The notes beneath the pieces were generated by a model, which saw only the letters and a program-made list of their open reading frames with translations, was not told the DNA's origin and did not search any database. A stretch of 64,000 nt of DNA from Pseudonocardia terrae (lineage in GTDB: Bacteria; Actinomycetota; Actinomycetes; Mycobacteriales; Pseudonocardiaceae): NCBI RefSeq assembly GCF_021343995.1, contig NZ_JAJTTE010000002.1, positions 1 to 64,000 on the forward strand, written 5' to 3'. Shown here piece after piece: positions 53,090 through 61,957 of this stretch (position 1 is the first letter of the stretch; each line of letters opens with the position of its first letter). A program made the translations under genes and the position numbers.

Positions 53090-53793
53090 GTGCACTTCTC
53101 CGTCTCGAACTTGCGCTCCAGGCGGCCCGCGTCGGCGTGGGCGACCTGGACGAGGGAGGCGCCGGCGGCGAGGACGGCGAGCAGGCCGTCGACCAGGTCC
53201 TCGCGCGCGGTCCAGTCCCGCGTCGACAGCACCCGGTCCGACGCCGAGACCCCCAGGTCCGCGGCCCGCGCGGCCGCGCGGGCGGCCACCTCCGACACAG
53301 CTTTGCCGTCGAGCGCCGCAGCGTCGGCCGGCACCGGCTCCCAGGGCACGAACTCGTCGCCGTGCAGCCGCACCTCGGTCGCGAAGTCGATCACCCCGGC
53401 GGGCAGGCCGTCGATACCGCGGCCGAACGCGTCGAGGGACAGGGCGACCACCCCGCCGGACGGGTCCGCCGCGAGCGCGAGGTCGATCCGCCCGGCGTCG
53501 CACAGCACGAGGTCCGCCTCGGCCGGCTCGCCGACCACCTCGGCCCCGCAGGACCACGCCGCGAGCAGCGCCGACGCCGTCTGCCAGTGCGCGGGCAGCA
53601 GCACCGCCACCTTCCCGCCGGGCTCGAGGTCGCACTCGTCGCGCAGCAGGTTGGCGGCCTTGGCGACCCAGTTCGCGGTCGTGACCGCGGAGAGCTCGAT
53701 CCGCTCGCCGGTGGCGTCGTCGTAGAAGGTGACCAGCGGCCTCGCCGGGGCCGCGGCGAGGATCGGGTCGAGCAGGGTGGCGGTCAGCGACAC
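53077..53793 (-). CDS. TIGR03089 family protein
   Basis: 238 residues resembling the N-terminal part of AMP-binding (acyl-CoA synthetase-like) proteins: PLVTFYDDATGERIELSAVT, NWVAKAANLLRDE, VAVLLPAHWQTASALLAAWS. The ATP/AMP motifs of the full enzyme are absent, so it cannot be a complete ligase. This is the actinobacterial TIGR03089 family, conserved next to the LCP gene (Rv3268/Rv3267 in M. tuberculosis). Function unknown. Starts GTG 53793, 22 nt after the LCP stop on the same strand. Confidence 0.85.
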   Translation of the reverse strand: MSLTATLLDPILAAAPARPLVTFYDDATGERIELSAVTTANWVAKAANLLRDECDLEPGGKVAVLLPAHWQTASALLAAWSCGAEVVGEPAEADLVLCDAGRIDLALAADPSGGVVALSLDAFGRGIDGLPAGVIDFATEVRLHGDEFVPWEPVPADAAALDGKAVSEVAARAAARAADLGVSASDRVLSTRDWTAREDLVDGLLAVLAAGASLVQVAHADAGRLERKFETEKCTTRL

Positions 53794-53815
53794 GGAGGTC
53801 CTTCACACGGGGTGG

Positions 53816-56173
53816 TCAGTCGATGCACGGTACGCCGCCCGCGTTGACCTCGGAGGTCGGCGCGGGGGCGGAGGAGGGGGAGCCGGCGCCCGTGGGCGCG
53901 GAGGGCGCGGCGGTGTTCGCGAAGTCGGTCCCGAGCAGCACCTGGACGTGCCCGGCCCGGACGCCGTCGGCCTGCTCGACGCCGATCCCACCGAGCTGGG
54001 CGGCCACGGCCTTCGCGGCCTCGTCGCCGTCGGACTGCGCGTAGCGGACCACCGAGGTGGAGCGGCTCACCGAGTTCTCGACGGTGCCGCGCTGGAAGCC
54101 GGCGCCGCCGAGGCGGTCGGCGACCTGGGCCGCGAGGCCGGTGCCGCCGGAGCCGTTGCCGACGTCGACGGTGACGGCCGCCGGGTTCACGGTGGCCGCG
54201 GTGGCCGCGGCGGGTGGCGCGTCGGCGGTGGTCTCCGGTGTCTCCTCCTTCGGCGCGGTCTTCTGCTCGACGAACTGGTGGATCTGCGCCGGATCGACCA
54301 GGACGACGTCGCCGCGTTCGTTGGTCGCGCCGCCCTGCGTCGGGACGGTCATGAAGTCGATGTTGCCCGCGGCGATGTCCGAGGCCTGCCGGGCGAAGCC
54401 GAGCAGGTCCCAGCCGGAGTCGATGACCAGCGACTTCTTGGCGACGTCCATGAGCGCGGACAGCGTGGAGCCGTTGGTGAGCGTGCCGCTGGAGAGGACC
54501 TTGTCGGCGACGGCGGCGAGGAACACCTGCTGCCGGCGGATGCGGGAGAGGTCGCCCTCGGGCAGGCCGTGGCGCTGGCGGACGAAGGCCAGCGCGTCCG
54601 CCCCGGAGATCGTCTGCGGGCCGGCGGCGAAGCGGGCGCCGGAGAAGTCGTCGTCGACCGGGGCCTTGAGGCAGACGTCGACGCCGCCGATGGCCTGGGT
54701 CAGGTTGTAGAAGCCGAGCAGGTTGATCTCGGCGTAGTGGTCGATCGTGAGGCCGGTGAGGTTCTGCACCGTGTCGATCAGCGCGGTCCGCCCGGACGCC
54801 GACGACTGCTGGTCGGCGTCCTTCTGCGACACGCCGGACTTCACCAGCTCCTCGGCCTTGAGCGCCTTGGTGGCCGGGTAGGCGGCGTTGATCTTGTCCT
54901 TGCGGTAGCCGGGGATGTCGACGTAGCTGTCGCGCGGGATCGAGAAGGCCGTCGCGCTGCCGCCGTCGGCGGGGAGGTGCAGCACGATGATCGTGTCGGA
55001 GTTGAGGACCCCGGACTCGGCGCCGCTGCGCAGGGTGCGCAGGACGTCGTCGGGCAGCGGGTTGCCCTGCGCGTCCGTGCGGCTGTCCACCCCTACGAGC
55101 AGGATGTTCTGACCGTCGCCGGAGGAGCTGCCGGTGATGACGTTGGTCGTGGTCAGGCCCGCGGTGAGGTCGCGGTAGAGGCCCCACGCGGTGCCGGTGA
55201 CCGCCACGACCAGCGCGGACAGGACGCACAGCGTGATCCGGGCCCGGCGGACGAGGCGACCGGACGGCCGCCGGGGCGGGGGGGCGGGCGGGCCGGACGG
55301 CGCGGGCGGTGGCGTGCGCGGACGCGTGCGGGTGGGCGGTCGGGTGGGCGCGGTGCCCCGCGCGACGTCCCGAGCAGGTCGGCGCACCGTCGGCTCGACG
55401 ACGGTCCGGCGGGCGGGCCTGCGGGCCTCGGCCCGGTCGGCCGCGGTCCGGCGGGCCGAGGTGGGGGAGCCGGAGCGGGCGGACGCGCCGCCCGCGGTCC
55501 GGGCGGAGCCCGCCGAGCCGCGGCGTTCGCGCGCGGTCGGATCGGAGGCGCGGGCCGGGCCACCGGTACTGTTCCGGCCGGTCGCGTCCCCGCCCGCGCC
55601 GCCGGACCGGTCGCGGGAGGATCCGGAGGCCGAGCGGTCACCGGAGCCGCGGTCGCGGGCCGAGGAGCCGCCCGAGGTGCGCCCCGACCCGGCACGGCCC
55701 GACCCCGCGCTCTCGGACCCCGCACGGCCCGACGCCGTGTTTCCGGAACCCGTGCGGCCCGACGCTGTGCTTCCGGATCCCGCGCGGCCCGACGCTGTGC
55801 TTCCGGAACCCGTGCGGCCCGATGCCGTGCTTCCGGATCGTGCACGGCCGGAACCCGTGCCGCCGGAACCCGTGCCGCCGGAACCCGTGCCGCCGGAACC
55901 CTTGCGGCTCGACCCCGTGCGGCCTGACCCCGCACGGCCCGACCCTTCGCCGTCCGACGCGGATCCGCCGTCGCGCGACGATCCCGATCCCGTGCGGCGG
56001 CCGGCGGCCGGTGCGCCGTCCGATTCCGCCGAGCCGGTCGTGCGGGCCGGCGGGGGGCGGTCGGGGCCGCCGCCGGACAGCGCGCCGCCCTCGCCGAAGA
56101 GCGCGGACGCGCCGGCGCGGCGATCGCGCCGCGGCCCGCCCGAGGAGGAGCGGCCACCGGACGTCGGGTCCAC
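53816..56173 (-). CDS. LCP (LytR-CpsA-Psr) family cell-wall ligase
   Basis: 785 residues from GTG 56173 (GAGGAGGT upstream). Residues 1 to about 335 are disordered, Ser/Gly/Arg-rich and cytoplasmic, with tandem SGxTASGRxG units. One TM helix (ITLCVLSALVVAVTGTAWGL) follows, then the LCP catalytic domain (NILLVGVDSR, NSDTIIVLHLPAD, SIPRDSYVDIPGYRKDKINA, RQRHGLPEGDLSRIRRQQ) outside the cell and a C-terminal LytR_C domain (VDVGNGSGGTGLAAQVADRL). LCP enzymes attach arabinogalactan or other glycopolymers to peptidoglycan. The very long N-terminus is unusual. Confidence 0.93.
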   Translation of the reverse strand: MDPTSGGRSSSGGPRRDRRAGASALFGEGGALSGGGPDRPPPARTTGSAESDGAPAAGRRTGSGSSRDGGSASDGEGSGRAGSGRTGSSRKGSGGTGSGGTGSGGTGSGRARSGSTASGRTGSGSTASGRAGSGSTASGRTGSGNTASGRAGSESAGSGRAGSGRTSGGSSARDRGSGDRSASGSSRDRSGGAGGDATGRNSTGGPARASDPTARERRGSAGSARTAGGASARSGSPTSARRTAADRAEARRPARRTVVEPTVRRPARDVARGTAPTRPPTRTRPRTPPPAPSGPPAPPPRRPSGRLVRRARITLCVLSALVVAVTGTAWGLYRDLTAGLTTTNVITGSSSGDGQNILLVGVDSRTDAQGNPLPDDVLRTLRSGAESGVLNSDTIIVLHLPADGGSATAFSIPRDSYVDIPGYRKDKINAAYPATKALKAEELVKSGVSQKDADQQSSASGRTALIDTVQNLTGLTIDHYAEINLLGFYNLTQAIGGVDVCLKAPVDDDFSGARFAAGPQTISGADALAFVRQRHGLPEGDLSRIRRQQVFLAAVADKVLSSGTLTNGSTLSALMDVAKKSLVIDSGWDLLGFARQASDIAAGNIDFMTVPTQGGATNERGDVVLVDPAQIHQFVEQKTAPKEETPETTADAPPAAATAATVNPAAVTVDVGNGSGGTGLAAQVADRLGGAGFQRGTVENSVSRSTSVVRYAQSDGDEAAKAVAAQLGGIGVEQADGVRAGHVQVLLGTDFANTAAPSAPTGAGSPSSAPAPTSEVNAGGVPCID
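55690..55925. repeat. 30-bp and 15-bp tandem repeats in the LCP gene
   Basis: Imperfect 30-bp units (type cccgtgcggcccgacgctgt + gcttccggaa) run from about 55725 to 55850, followed by 15-bp units (ccgccggaacccgtg) at about 55853-55905. All are in frame and encode the Ser/Gly/Arg repeats of the cytoplasmic tail. Confidence 0.8.
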
Positions 56174-56455
56174 TCCACCTCCTCGCTCTCGCTCGCTCCC
56201 GCCGCACGACGGGCGTGGTCTCCTGTAGACGGCGCGGCCGTCACCCGGCCTTCCTAGAGGGTGCAGCATCCTGGCACATGATCGCGGCGCGTCGCTCGGC
56301 GTGTCGACCACTCGAGATCACCGTTGGGCGATCCTCCACGCCGGAGAGTGACGAACTCGGACCTGGGTGTGATCATCTCGGTGACGCGCGGCCCCGTCCT
56401 GCTGGACCACCGGAGGAGTGAGACCATTCACATCTTCCCATCGCGAGGGGCCTGA

Positions 56456-57346
56456 ATGACCGCACAGCCCGACGAGGTGGCCCGGGCCGATGCCGTGCAC
56501 CGGACCCCTGTCCCGCCCCCGGAAGGCCCGTTGACGACCGAGGGCCGGGGGCTGCTGGAGCAGCACCGGGCCTGGGAGGCGGTCGAGCCGCTGCGCCGCG
56601 CCGTCGCCTGCCGCGAACCCGGTGCGGTGGACCTCCTCGTCCGTGCGTACCTCGACAGCGGCAGCTGGACCGCGGCGATCGAGTTCCTCGCACCGCTCGT
56701 GGAGCAGGGGCACCTGGAGTTCGCCGGCCGGCTGGGCGTGGCGTTCGGTGAGCTGGGCGACCACTCGCGGGCCGAGCAGATGCTGCGCCTCGCCGTGGCG
56801 CAGCGCGAGCTCCCCGCGGCCAACGACCTCGCCCTGCTGCTGCGTGCCGACGGCCGCTTCGCCGAGGCCGTCCGGGTCCTCACCGACGCCGCCGAGGCGG
56901 GCGACCCGCAGGCGCCGGACAACCTCGTCGCGCTGCACCTCGAGGCGGAGGACCTCGCCGCCGCTGTCGTGGCCGCCGAGCGGTACGCGGACGAGCGGCG
57001 GCCGGACGCGCTCGTCGCGCTGGCGGACGTGCGGGCGGTGCAGGGCCGGGACGCGGAGGCCGAGTCCCTCTACAGGCGCGCCGGCGAGCTCGGCGCCGTC
57101 CGCGCCCACACCGCCTACGCCGCGTTCCTCGTCGCGCGCGGCGACCTCGACGGGGCCGACCGCGAGTACCGCGAGGCCGAGCGGCACAACGAGCCGGGCT
57201 GGGCCTGGACCATCGGCCGGTTCCTGCTCGACACCGGGCGGCCCGAGGCGGCGCGCTGGTACCTGGAGATGGCGGTGACCTGGGGCGACCGGGCCGCCGC
57301 CGAGGCCCTCGCGGAGCTCGACGGCGTGGACCCGGCGGACGACTGA
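56456..57346 (+). CDS. tetratricopeptide-repeat protein
   Basis: 296 residues, all-helical with about six TPR or Sel1-like units (GRLGVAFGELGDHSRAEQML, NDLALLLRADGRFAEAVRVL, and similar). Cytosolic, probably a scaffold. In mycobacteria this slot between the LCP gene and the rhamnosyltransferase gene is taken by rmlD as I recall; here no rmlD is present. Divergent from the LCP gene. Confidence 0.82.
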   Translation: MTAQPDEVARADAVHRTPVPPPEGPLTTEGRGLLEQHRAWEAVEPLRRAVACREPGAVDLLVRAYLDSGSWTAAIEFLAPLVEQGHLEFAGRLGVAFGELGDHSRAEQMLRLAVAQRELPAANDLALLLRADGRFAEAVRVLTDAAEAGDPQAPDNLVALHLEAEDLAAAVVAAERYADERRPDALVALADVRAVQGRDAEAESLYRRAGELGAVRAHTAYAAFLVARGDLDGADREYREAERHNEPGWAWTIGRFLLDTGRPEAARWYLEMAVTWGDRAAAEALAELDGVDPADD

Positions 57347-57408
57347 GTCCCCGGACCCGATCGGGTCCGGCCCCCGGTCCCCGCACCGACCGGCCCCCCG
57401 GGGCCCGT

Positions 57409-57414
57409 TAGGGT
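57409..57414 (+). promoter_or_regulatory. -10 box for the GT2 gene
   Basis: TAGGGT, 8 nt before ATG 57423. Confidence 0.5.
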
Positions 57415-57422
57415 GACCCGCC

Positions 57423-58295
57423 ATGGAGTCGGCGGTCCGCACGTACGGGGACGAGCTCGCGGTCGTGACCGTCACGTACTCACCGGGCGACACGCTCGAG
57501 GTCTTCCTCGACTCGCTCAAGGCGGCGACCGCGCGTCCGACCCGGGTCGTGCTGGCGGACAACGGGTCCGTCGACGGCGCGCCCGAGCGGGCGGCGGAGC
57601 GCGACGGTGTGGAGCTGCTCCGGATCGGCGAGAACGTCGGCTACGGCACGGCCGCCAACCGGGCCGTCGCCGGGCTGGGGCCCGAGGTGGGCTGGGTCGT
57701 CGTCGCCAACCCGGACCTGGTCTGGGGCGAGGGTGCGATCGACACGCTGCTCGAGGCCGCCGGTCGCTGGCCGCGCGCCGGCGCGCTCGGCCCGCTGATC
57801 CGCGAGCCCGACGGCACGGTCTACCCCTCGGCTCGGCTGCTGCCCTCGTTGGGCCACGGTGCCGGGCACGCGGTCCTCGGCCGGGTCTGGCCCCGCAACC
57901 CGTGGACGCAGACCTACCGGCAGGCCGCCGCGGCGATCGGCGAACGCACCGCGGGCTGGCTGTCCGGCTCGTGCATCCTGGTGCGCCGCAGCGCCTTCGA
58001 CTCGGTCGACGGGTTCGACCCGCGCTACTTCATGTACTTCGAGGACGTGGACCTCGGCGACCGGCTCGGCCGGGCCGGCTGGCTCAACGTCTACGTCCCG
58101 ACCGCCGAGGTCGTGCACACCGGCGGGGTCTCCACCTCGAAGCCCGAGGTGTCGGCCCGGATGCTCGCCGAGCACCACCGCAGCGCCTACCGCTACCTCG
58201 CCGACCGGCACCCGGGCGTCCGGCACGCACCGCTGCGGGCGGCCGTGCGGGCCGGGCTGGCGGTGCGCGCCCGGGCAACGCGGGGGCGCGGGTAA
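57423..58295 (+). CDS. wbbL: GT2 glycosyltransferase, WbbL-like rhamnosyltransferase
   Basis: 290 residues, GT-A fold. VVTVTYSPGDTLEVFLDSL, VLADNGSVDGAPERAAE, NVGYGTAANRAVAG and the nucleotide motif VVANPDLVW; the acceptor and catalytic region is GSCILVRRSAFDSVDGFDPR, then FMYFEDVDLGDRLGRAGW. It matches the dTDP-rhamnose transferase that adds rhamnose to GlcNAc-PP-decaprenol, the linker of arabinogalactan. Cytosolic face of the membrane. Followed 65 nt later by the GDP-mannose pyrophosphorylase gene. Confidence 0.9.
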   Translation: MESAVRTYGDELAVVTVTYSPGDTLEVFLDSLKAATARPTRVVLADNGSVDGAPERAAERDGVELLRIGENVGYGTAANRAVAGLGPEVGWVVVANPDLVWGEGAIDTLLEAAGRWPRAGALGPLIREPDGTVYPSARLLPSLGHGAGHAVLGRVWPRNPWTQTYRQAAAAIGERTAGWLSGSCILVRRSAFDSVDGFDPRYFMYFEDVDLGDRLGRAGWLNVYVPTAEVVHTGGVSTSKPEVSARMLAEHHRSAYRYLADRHPGVRHAPLRAAVRAGLAVRARATRGRG

Positions 58296-58360
58296 ACGTC
58301 ACACCAGTGAGACCGGAGATCCGGACCGGGGGGACCGGCCGGCTGACGAGAGGACCGTTC

Positions 58361-59434
58361 GTGCTGGACGACGTCGAGGCCGTCGTGCTCGTGGGGGGCA
58401 AGGGCACGCGCCTGCGCCCCCTCACCCTGTCGGCCCCGAAGCCGATGCTGCCCACGGCGGGCGTGCCGTTCCTGGCCCACCTGCTCTCCCGGATCCGCGC
58501 AGCCGGGGTGCGACGCGTGGTGCTCGGCACCTCGTACCTCGCGGAGACGTTCGAGGAGCACTTCGGCAACGGGGAGTCGCTCGATCTCGAGCTCACCTAC
58601 GTCGTGGAGGACCAGCCGCTGGGCACCGGCGGCGGGATCGCGAACGTGGCCAAGCACCTGACCACGGACGACGTCATGGTGTTCAACGGGGACGTGCTGT
58701 GCGGCACCGACCTCACCGCCGTCGTCGACACGCACCGGCGGACCGAGGCGGACGTGACCCTGCACCTGGTCCGGGTGCAGGACCCGCGCGCGTACGGCTG
58801 CGTGCCCACCGACGCCGACGGTCGCGTGCAGGCGTTCCTGGAGAAGACCGAGGACCCGCCGACGGACCAGATCAACGCCGGGTGCTACGTGTTCCGGCGC
58901 TCGGTGATCGAGGAGATCCCGCAGGGCCGGGTGGTGTCGGTGGAGCGCGAGACCTTCCCCGGCCTGCTGGAGGCGGGCGCGGTGGTGAGCGGGCACGTCG
59001 ACAACGCCTACTGGCGCGACATGGGCACCCCGGCCGACCTGGTGCACGGCTCGGCCGACCTGGTCCGCGGGGTGGCGCCCTCGGCGGCGCTGCCCGGCCC
59101 GGCCGGCGAGTCGATCGTGCTGCCCGGCGCGACCGTCGCGAAGGACGCCTTCGTGTTCGGCGGCACCACGGTCGGGCGGAACGCCGTGATCGGCGCGGGG
59201 GCGAAGGTCGAGGGCTGCATGGTCTTCGACGGCGCCGTGATCGAGCCGCACGCCGTCGTCGAGACGTCCGTGGTCGGGGCCGGCGCGCGGATCGAGGCCG
59301 GCGCGCACGTGCGCGACGCGGTGATCGGCGACCGGGCCGTCGTCGGTGCGCACTGCGAGCTCAAGGGCGGCGTGCGGGTGTGGCCGGAGGTCCGGCTGCC
59401 ACCGCACGGCGTCCGGTTCTCGGCCGACGTCTGA
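58361..59434 (+). CDS. manB: mannose-1-phosphate guanylyltransferase
   Basis: 357 residues. N-terminal nucleotidyltransferase: AVVLVGGKGTRLRPLTLSAP, VFNGDVLCGTDL, LEKTEDPPTDQINAGCYVF. C-terminal left-handed beta-helix with hexapeptide repeats (VGRNAVIGAGAKVEGCMVF). Makes GDP-mannose for lipomannan and other mannosylated lipids. GTG 58361 gives the same length as the M. tuberculosis enzyme and has a GAGAGGA site; GTG 58307 would add 18 residues. Confidence 0.93.
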   Translation: MLDDVEAVVLVGGKGTRLRPLTLSAPKPMLPTAGVPFLAHLLSRIRAAGVRRVVLGTSYLAETFEEHFGNGESLDLELTYVVEDQPLGTGGGIANVAKHLTTDDVMVFNGDVLCGTDLTAVVDTHRRTEADVTLHLVRVQDPRAYGCVPTDADGRVQAFLEKTEDPPTDQINAGCYVFRRSVIEEIPQGRVVSVERETFPGLLEAGAVVSGHVDNAYWRDMGTPADLVHGSADLVRGVAPSAALPGPAGESIVLPGATVAKDAFVFGGTTVGRNAVIGAGAKVEGCMVFDGAVIEPHAVVETSVVGAGARIEAGAHVRDAVIGDRAVVGAHCELKGGVRVWPEVRLPPHGVRFSADV

Positions 59435-59452
59435 GCCCCCGCGGGCCGCGGT

Positions 59453-59458
59453 TACCGT
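59453..59458 (+). promoter_or_regulatory. -10 box for the AlkA-like gene
   Basis: TACCGT, 6 nt before GTG 59465. Confidence 0.5.
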
Positions 59459-59464
59459 GGTCGG

Positions 59465-60382
59465 GTGATCGAGCGCGAGTGGCGGCCGGACTTCCGGCTC
59501 GACCTCGCCGGGGTGCTCGCCCCGCTGCGGCGCGGGCGGGGCGACCCGTCCTGGCGCTCGGTCGGCGAGGGCTCCGCGATCTGGCGGGTGTCCACCACGC
59601 CCGACGGGCCGGCCACGGTCCGGATGTCCCGGCGCAGCGACGGCACGGTCGTCGCCGCCGGGTGGGGGCCCGGCGCGCAGTGGGAGCTCGACGGCCTGCC
59701 CGCCCTGCTCGGCGCCCACGACGAGCCCGAGTCGTTCGTCGCCCACCACCCGCTGATCGCCGACGCGGCCCGGCGGCTGCCCGGCATCCGGCTCGGCTCC
59801 ACCCGCCGGGTGTGGGACCAACTGGTCCCCGCGGTCCTCGAGCAGAAGGTGACCGGCATCGAGGCCCGGCGCTCGTGGCGCGAGCTCTGCTGGCGGTTCT
59901 CCGACCCCGCGCCCGGCCCGGCAGGTGCCCTGCCGCGCGGGATGCGCGTCCCGCCCACGCCCGCGCAGATCCGCTCGATCCCGGACTGGGAGTGGCACAG
60001 GGCCGGGGTGGACTCGGCCCGGCGGCGGGCGATCCTGGCCGCCGCCGCGGTGGCGCACCGGCTGGAGAAGGCGGTGGAGCTCGGCGGCGAGGAGGGCCGG
60101 ATCCTGTTGCGCCGCATCCCCGGGATCGGGGTGTGGACCGCCGCCGAGGTGGCCCAGCGCGCCTGGGGCGACGCCGACGCCGTCAGCTTCGGGGACTTCC
60201 ACATCCCCACCGTGGTGGGCTGGGCGCTGGTCGGCCGCCCGCTCGACGACCGCGGGATGCTCGAGGTACTGGCGCCGTACGCGCCGCAGCGGCACCGGGC
60301 CGTGCGGTACGTCGAGATCTCCGGGTTCCGCCGCCCGCGCTTCGGCCCGCGGTTCAGCCCGCGCGACTACCGGGAGCTGTGA
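59465..60382 (+). CDS. DNA-3-methyladenine glycosylase (AlkA-like)
   Basis: 305 residues. HhH-GPD base-excision repair fold: VWDQLVPAVLEQKVTGIEAR, then the helix-hairpin-helix LLRRIPGIGVWTAAEVAQRA and the catalytic Asp in DAVSFGDFHIPTVV. The N-terminal 100 residues form the AlkA-type beta domain. Removes alkylated purines. GTG 59465 is supported by the TACCGT box. Confidence 0.9.
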   Translation: MIEREWRPDFRLDLAGVLAPLRRGRGDPSWRSVGEGSAIWRVSTTPDGPATVRMSRRSDGTVVAAGWGPGAQWELDGLPALLGAHDEPESFVAHHPLIADAARRLPGIRLGSTRRVWDQLVPAVLEQKVTGIEARRSWRELCWRFSDPAPGPAGALPRGMRVPPTPAQIRSIPDWEWHRAGVDSARRRAILAAAAVAHRLEKAVELGGEEGRILLRRIPGIGVWTAAEVAQRAWGDADAVSFGDFHIPTVVGWALVGRPLDDRGMLEVLAPYAPQRHRAVRYVEISGFRRPRFGPRFSPRDYREL

Positions 60383-60408
60383 TCGTCCGCCCCGGCGATC
60401 ATCGGAGG

Positions 60409-60414
60409 TAGGTT
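60409..60414 (+). promoter_or_regulatory. -10 box for the peroxidase gene
   Basis: TAGGTT, 7 nt before GTG 60422. Confidence 0.5.
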
Positions 60415-60421
60415 CGGGGAC

Positions 60422-60904
60422 GTGGCCCTTCTCGACTCCCCGATCGCCGCGCTCGACGGCGGTACCCTCCCGGACCTCGACGGCAAGGCCGTCCTCGTCG
60501 TCAACGTCGCCTCGAAGTGCGGGCTCACCCCGCAGTACGAGGGCCTGGAGCGGCTCCAGGAGCGCTTCGCCGGCCGCGGGTTCACCGTGCTCGGCGTGCC
60601 GTGCAACCAGTTCGCCGGGCAGGAGCCGGGCACGGCCGAGGAGATCGCCACCTTCTGCTCCACCACCTACGGCGTCTCCTTCCCGCTCACCGAGAAGGTC
60701 GAGGTCAACGGGCCGGGCCGGCACCCCCTCTACACCGCGCTGACCGCCACCGCCGACGAGGCGGGCGAGGCCGGCGACGTCCAGTGGAACTTCGAGAAGT
60801 TCCTCGTCGCGCCGGACGGGACGGTGAAGGCCCGCTTCCGCCCGCGCACCGAGCCCGAGTCCGACGAGGTCGTGGCGGCCGTCGCCGACGTCCTCCCCGG
60901 CTGA
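60422..60904 (+). CDS. glutathione peroxidase-family thiol peroxidase
   Basis: 160 residues. Peroxidatic Cys in VASKCGLTPQYEGL, Gln and Trp partners in CNQFAGQEPG and WNFEKFLV. The family name is historical: actinobacteria make mycothiol instead of glutathione, so thioredoxin is the more probable reductant. The extra Cys residues (VPCNQF, ATFCSTTY) could serve as resolving cysteines. Cytosolic detoxification of peroxides. Confidence 0.92.
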   Translation: MALLDSPIAALDGGTLPDLDGKAVLVVNVASKCGLTPQYEGLERLQERFAGRGFTVLGVPCNQFAGQEPGTAEEIATFCSTTYGVSFPLTEKVEVNGPGRHPLYTALTATADEAGEAGDVQWNFEKFLVAPDGTVKARFRPRTEPESDEVVAAVADVLPG

Positions 60905-60949
60905 CGGGCCTCGGAGCGATCCTCTGCGCTGATCGTCGGTGGGCCGTCG

Positions 60950-60955
60950 TAGCCT
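60950..60955 (+). promoter_or_regulatory. -10 box for fbiA-fbiB
   Basis: TAGCCT, 6 nt before GTG 60962; leaderless arrangement. Confidence 0.55.
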
Positions 60956-60961
60956 GACGCC

Positions 60962-61957
60962 GTGAAGGTCACCGTCCTGGTCGGAGGCGTCGGCGGCGCC
61001 CGGTTCCTGCTCGGCGTGAAAGCCGCCCTCGGGCTGCCCGCCGTCGGCCCCGGCGAGGGCCCGCACGAGGTCACGGCCGTGGTCAACGTGGGCGACGACG
61101 TGTGGATGCACGGCCTGCGGATCTGCCCCGACCTCGACACCTGCATGTACACGCTCGGCGGCGGCATCGACTCCGAGCGCGGCTGGGGCCGGGAGGGGGA
61201 GACCTGGGCGGTGCGGGACGAGCTGGCCGCCTACGAGGCCGATCCCACCTGGTTCGGGCTCGGCGACCGGGACGTCGCGACGCACCTGGTCCGCAGCCGC
61301 ATGCTGCGCGCCGGCTACCCGCTCTCGCAGGTCACCGAGGCGCTGTGCCACCGGTGGAAGCCGGGGGTGCGGCTGCTGCCCGCCACGGACGACCGGGTCG
61401 AGACGCACGTGGTGATCGACAACCCGGAGCCGGGCGAGGACGCGCCGCCGCAGGTCGCGGTGCACTTCCAGGAGTGGTGGGTACGCCACCAGGCCGCGTT
61501 CCCCGCCCACCGGTTCGCGTCGGTGGGGGCGGACGAGGCGAAGGTCCTGCCCGCCGCGGCCCAGGCGATCGCCGACGCGGACGTGGTGCTGGTCGCGCCG
61601 TCGAACCCCGTGGTCAGCATCGGCACGATGATCCAGGTCCCGGGGATGCCGCAGGCCCTGGTCGGCACGAAGGCCAAGATCGTCGGTCTGTCGCCGATCG
61701 TGGGTGGCCGGCCGCTGCGCGGGATGGCCGACGCGTGTCTCTCGGCGATCGGCGTCGAGACCAGCGCCGAGGCCGTCGGCCGGCACTACGGCGGTCGGGG
61801 CAAGGGCGGCCTGCTCGACGGCTGGCTGGTCCACTCGGGCGACTCCGCCGAGATCGAGGGCGCCGAGACCCGGGCCGTCCCGCTGCTGATGACGGATGTG
61901 GAGGCGACCGCGGACATGGCACGCGCGGCGTTCGACCTGGCCGGGGTCACCCCGTGA
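60962..61957 (+). CDS. fbiA: 2-phospho-L-lactate/PEP transferase of F420 synthesis
   Basis: 331 residues, CofD/FbiA family; joins the Fo deazaflavin with the activated phospho-C3 unit to give (dehydro-)F420-0. [57 protein letters not shown] and [14 protein letters not shown] are hallmarks. First gene of the F420 operon, overlapping fbiB by 4 nt (GTGA). Confidence 0.96.
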   Translation: MKVTVLVGGVGGARFLLGVKAALGLPAVGPGEGPHEVTAVVNVGDDVWMHGLRICPDLDTCMYTLGGGIDSERGWGREGETWAVRDELAAYEADPTWFGLGDRDVATHLVRSRMLRAGYPLSQVTEALCHRWKPGVRLLPATDDRVETHVVIDNPEPGEDAPPQVAVHFQEWWVRHQAAFPAHRFASVGADEAKVLPAAAQAIADADVVLVAPSNPVVSIGTMIQVPGMPQALVGTKAKIVGLSPIVGGRPLRGMADACLSAIGVETSAEAVGRHYGGRGKGGLLDGWLVHSGDSAEIEGAETRAVPLLMTDVEATADMARAAFDLAGVTP

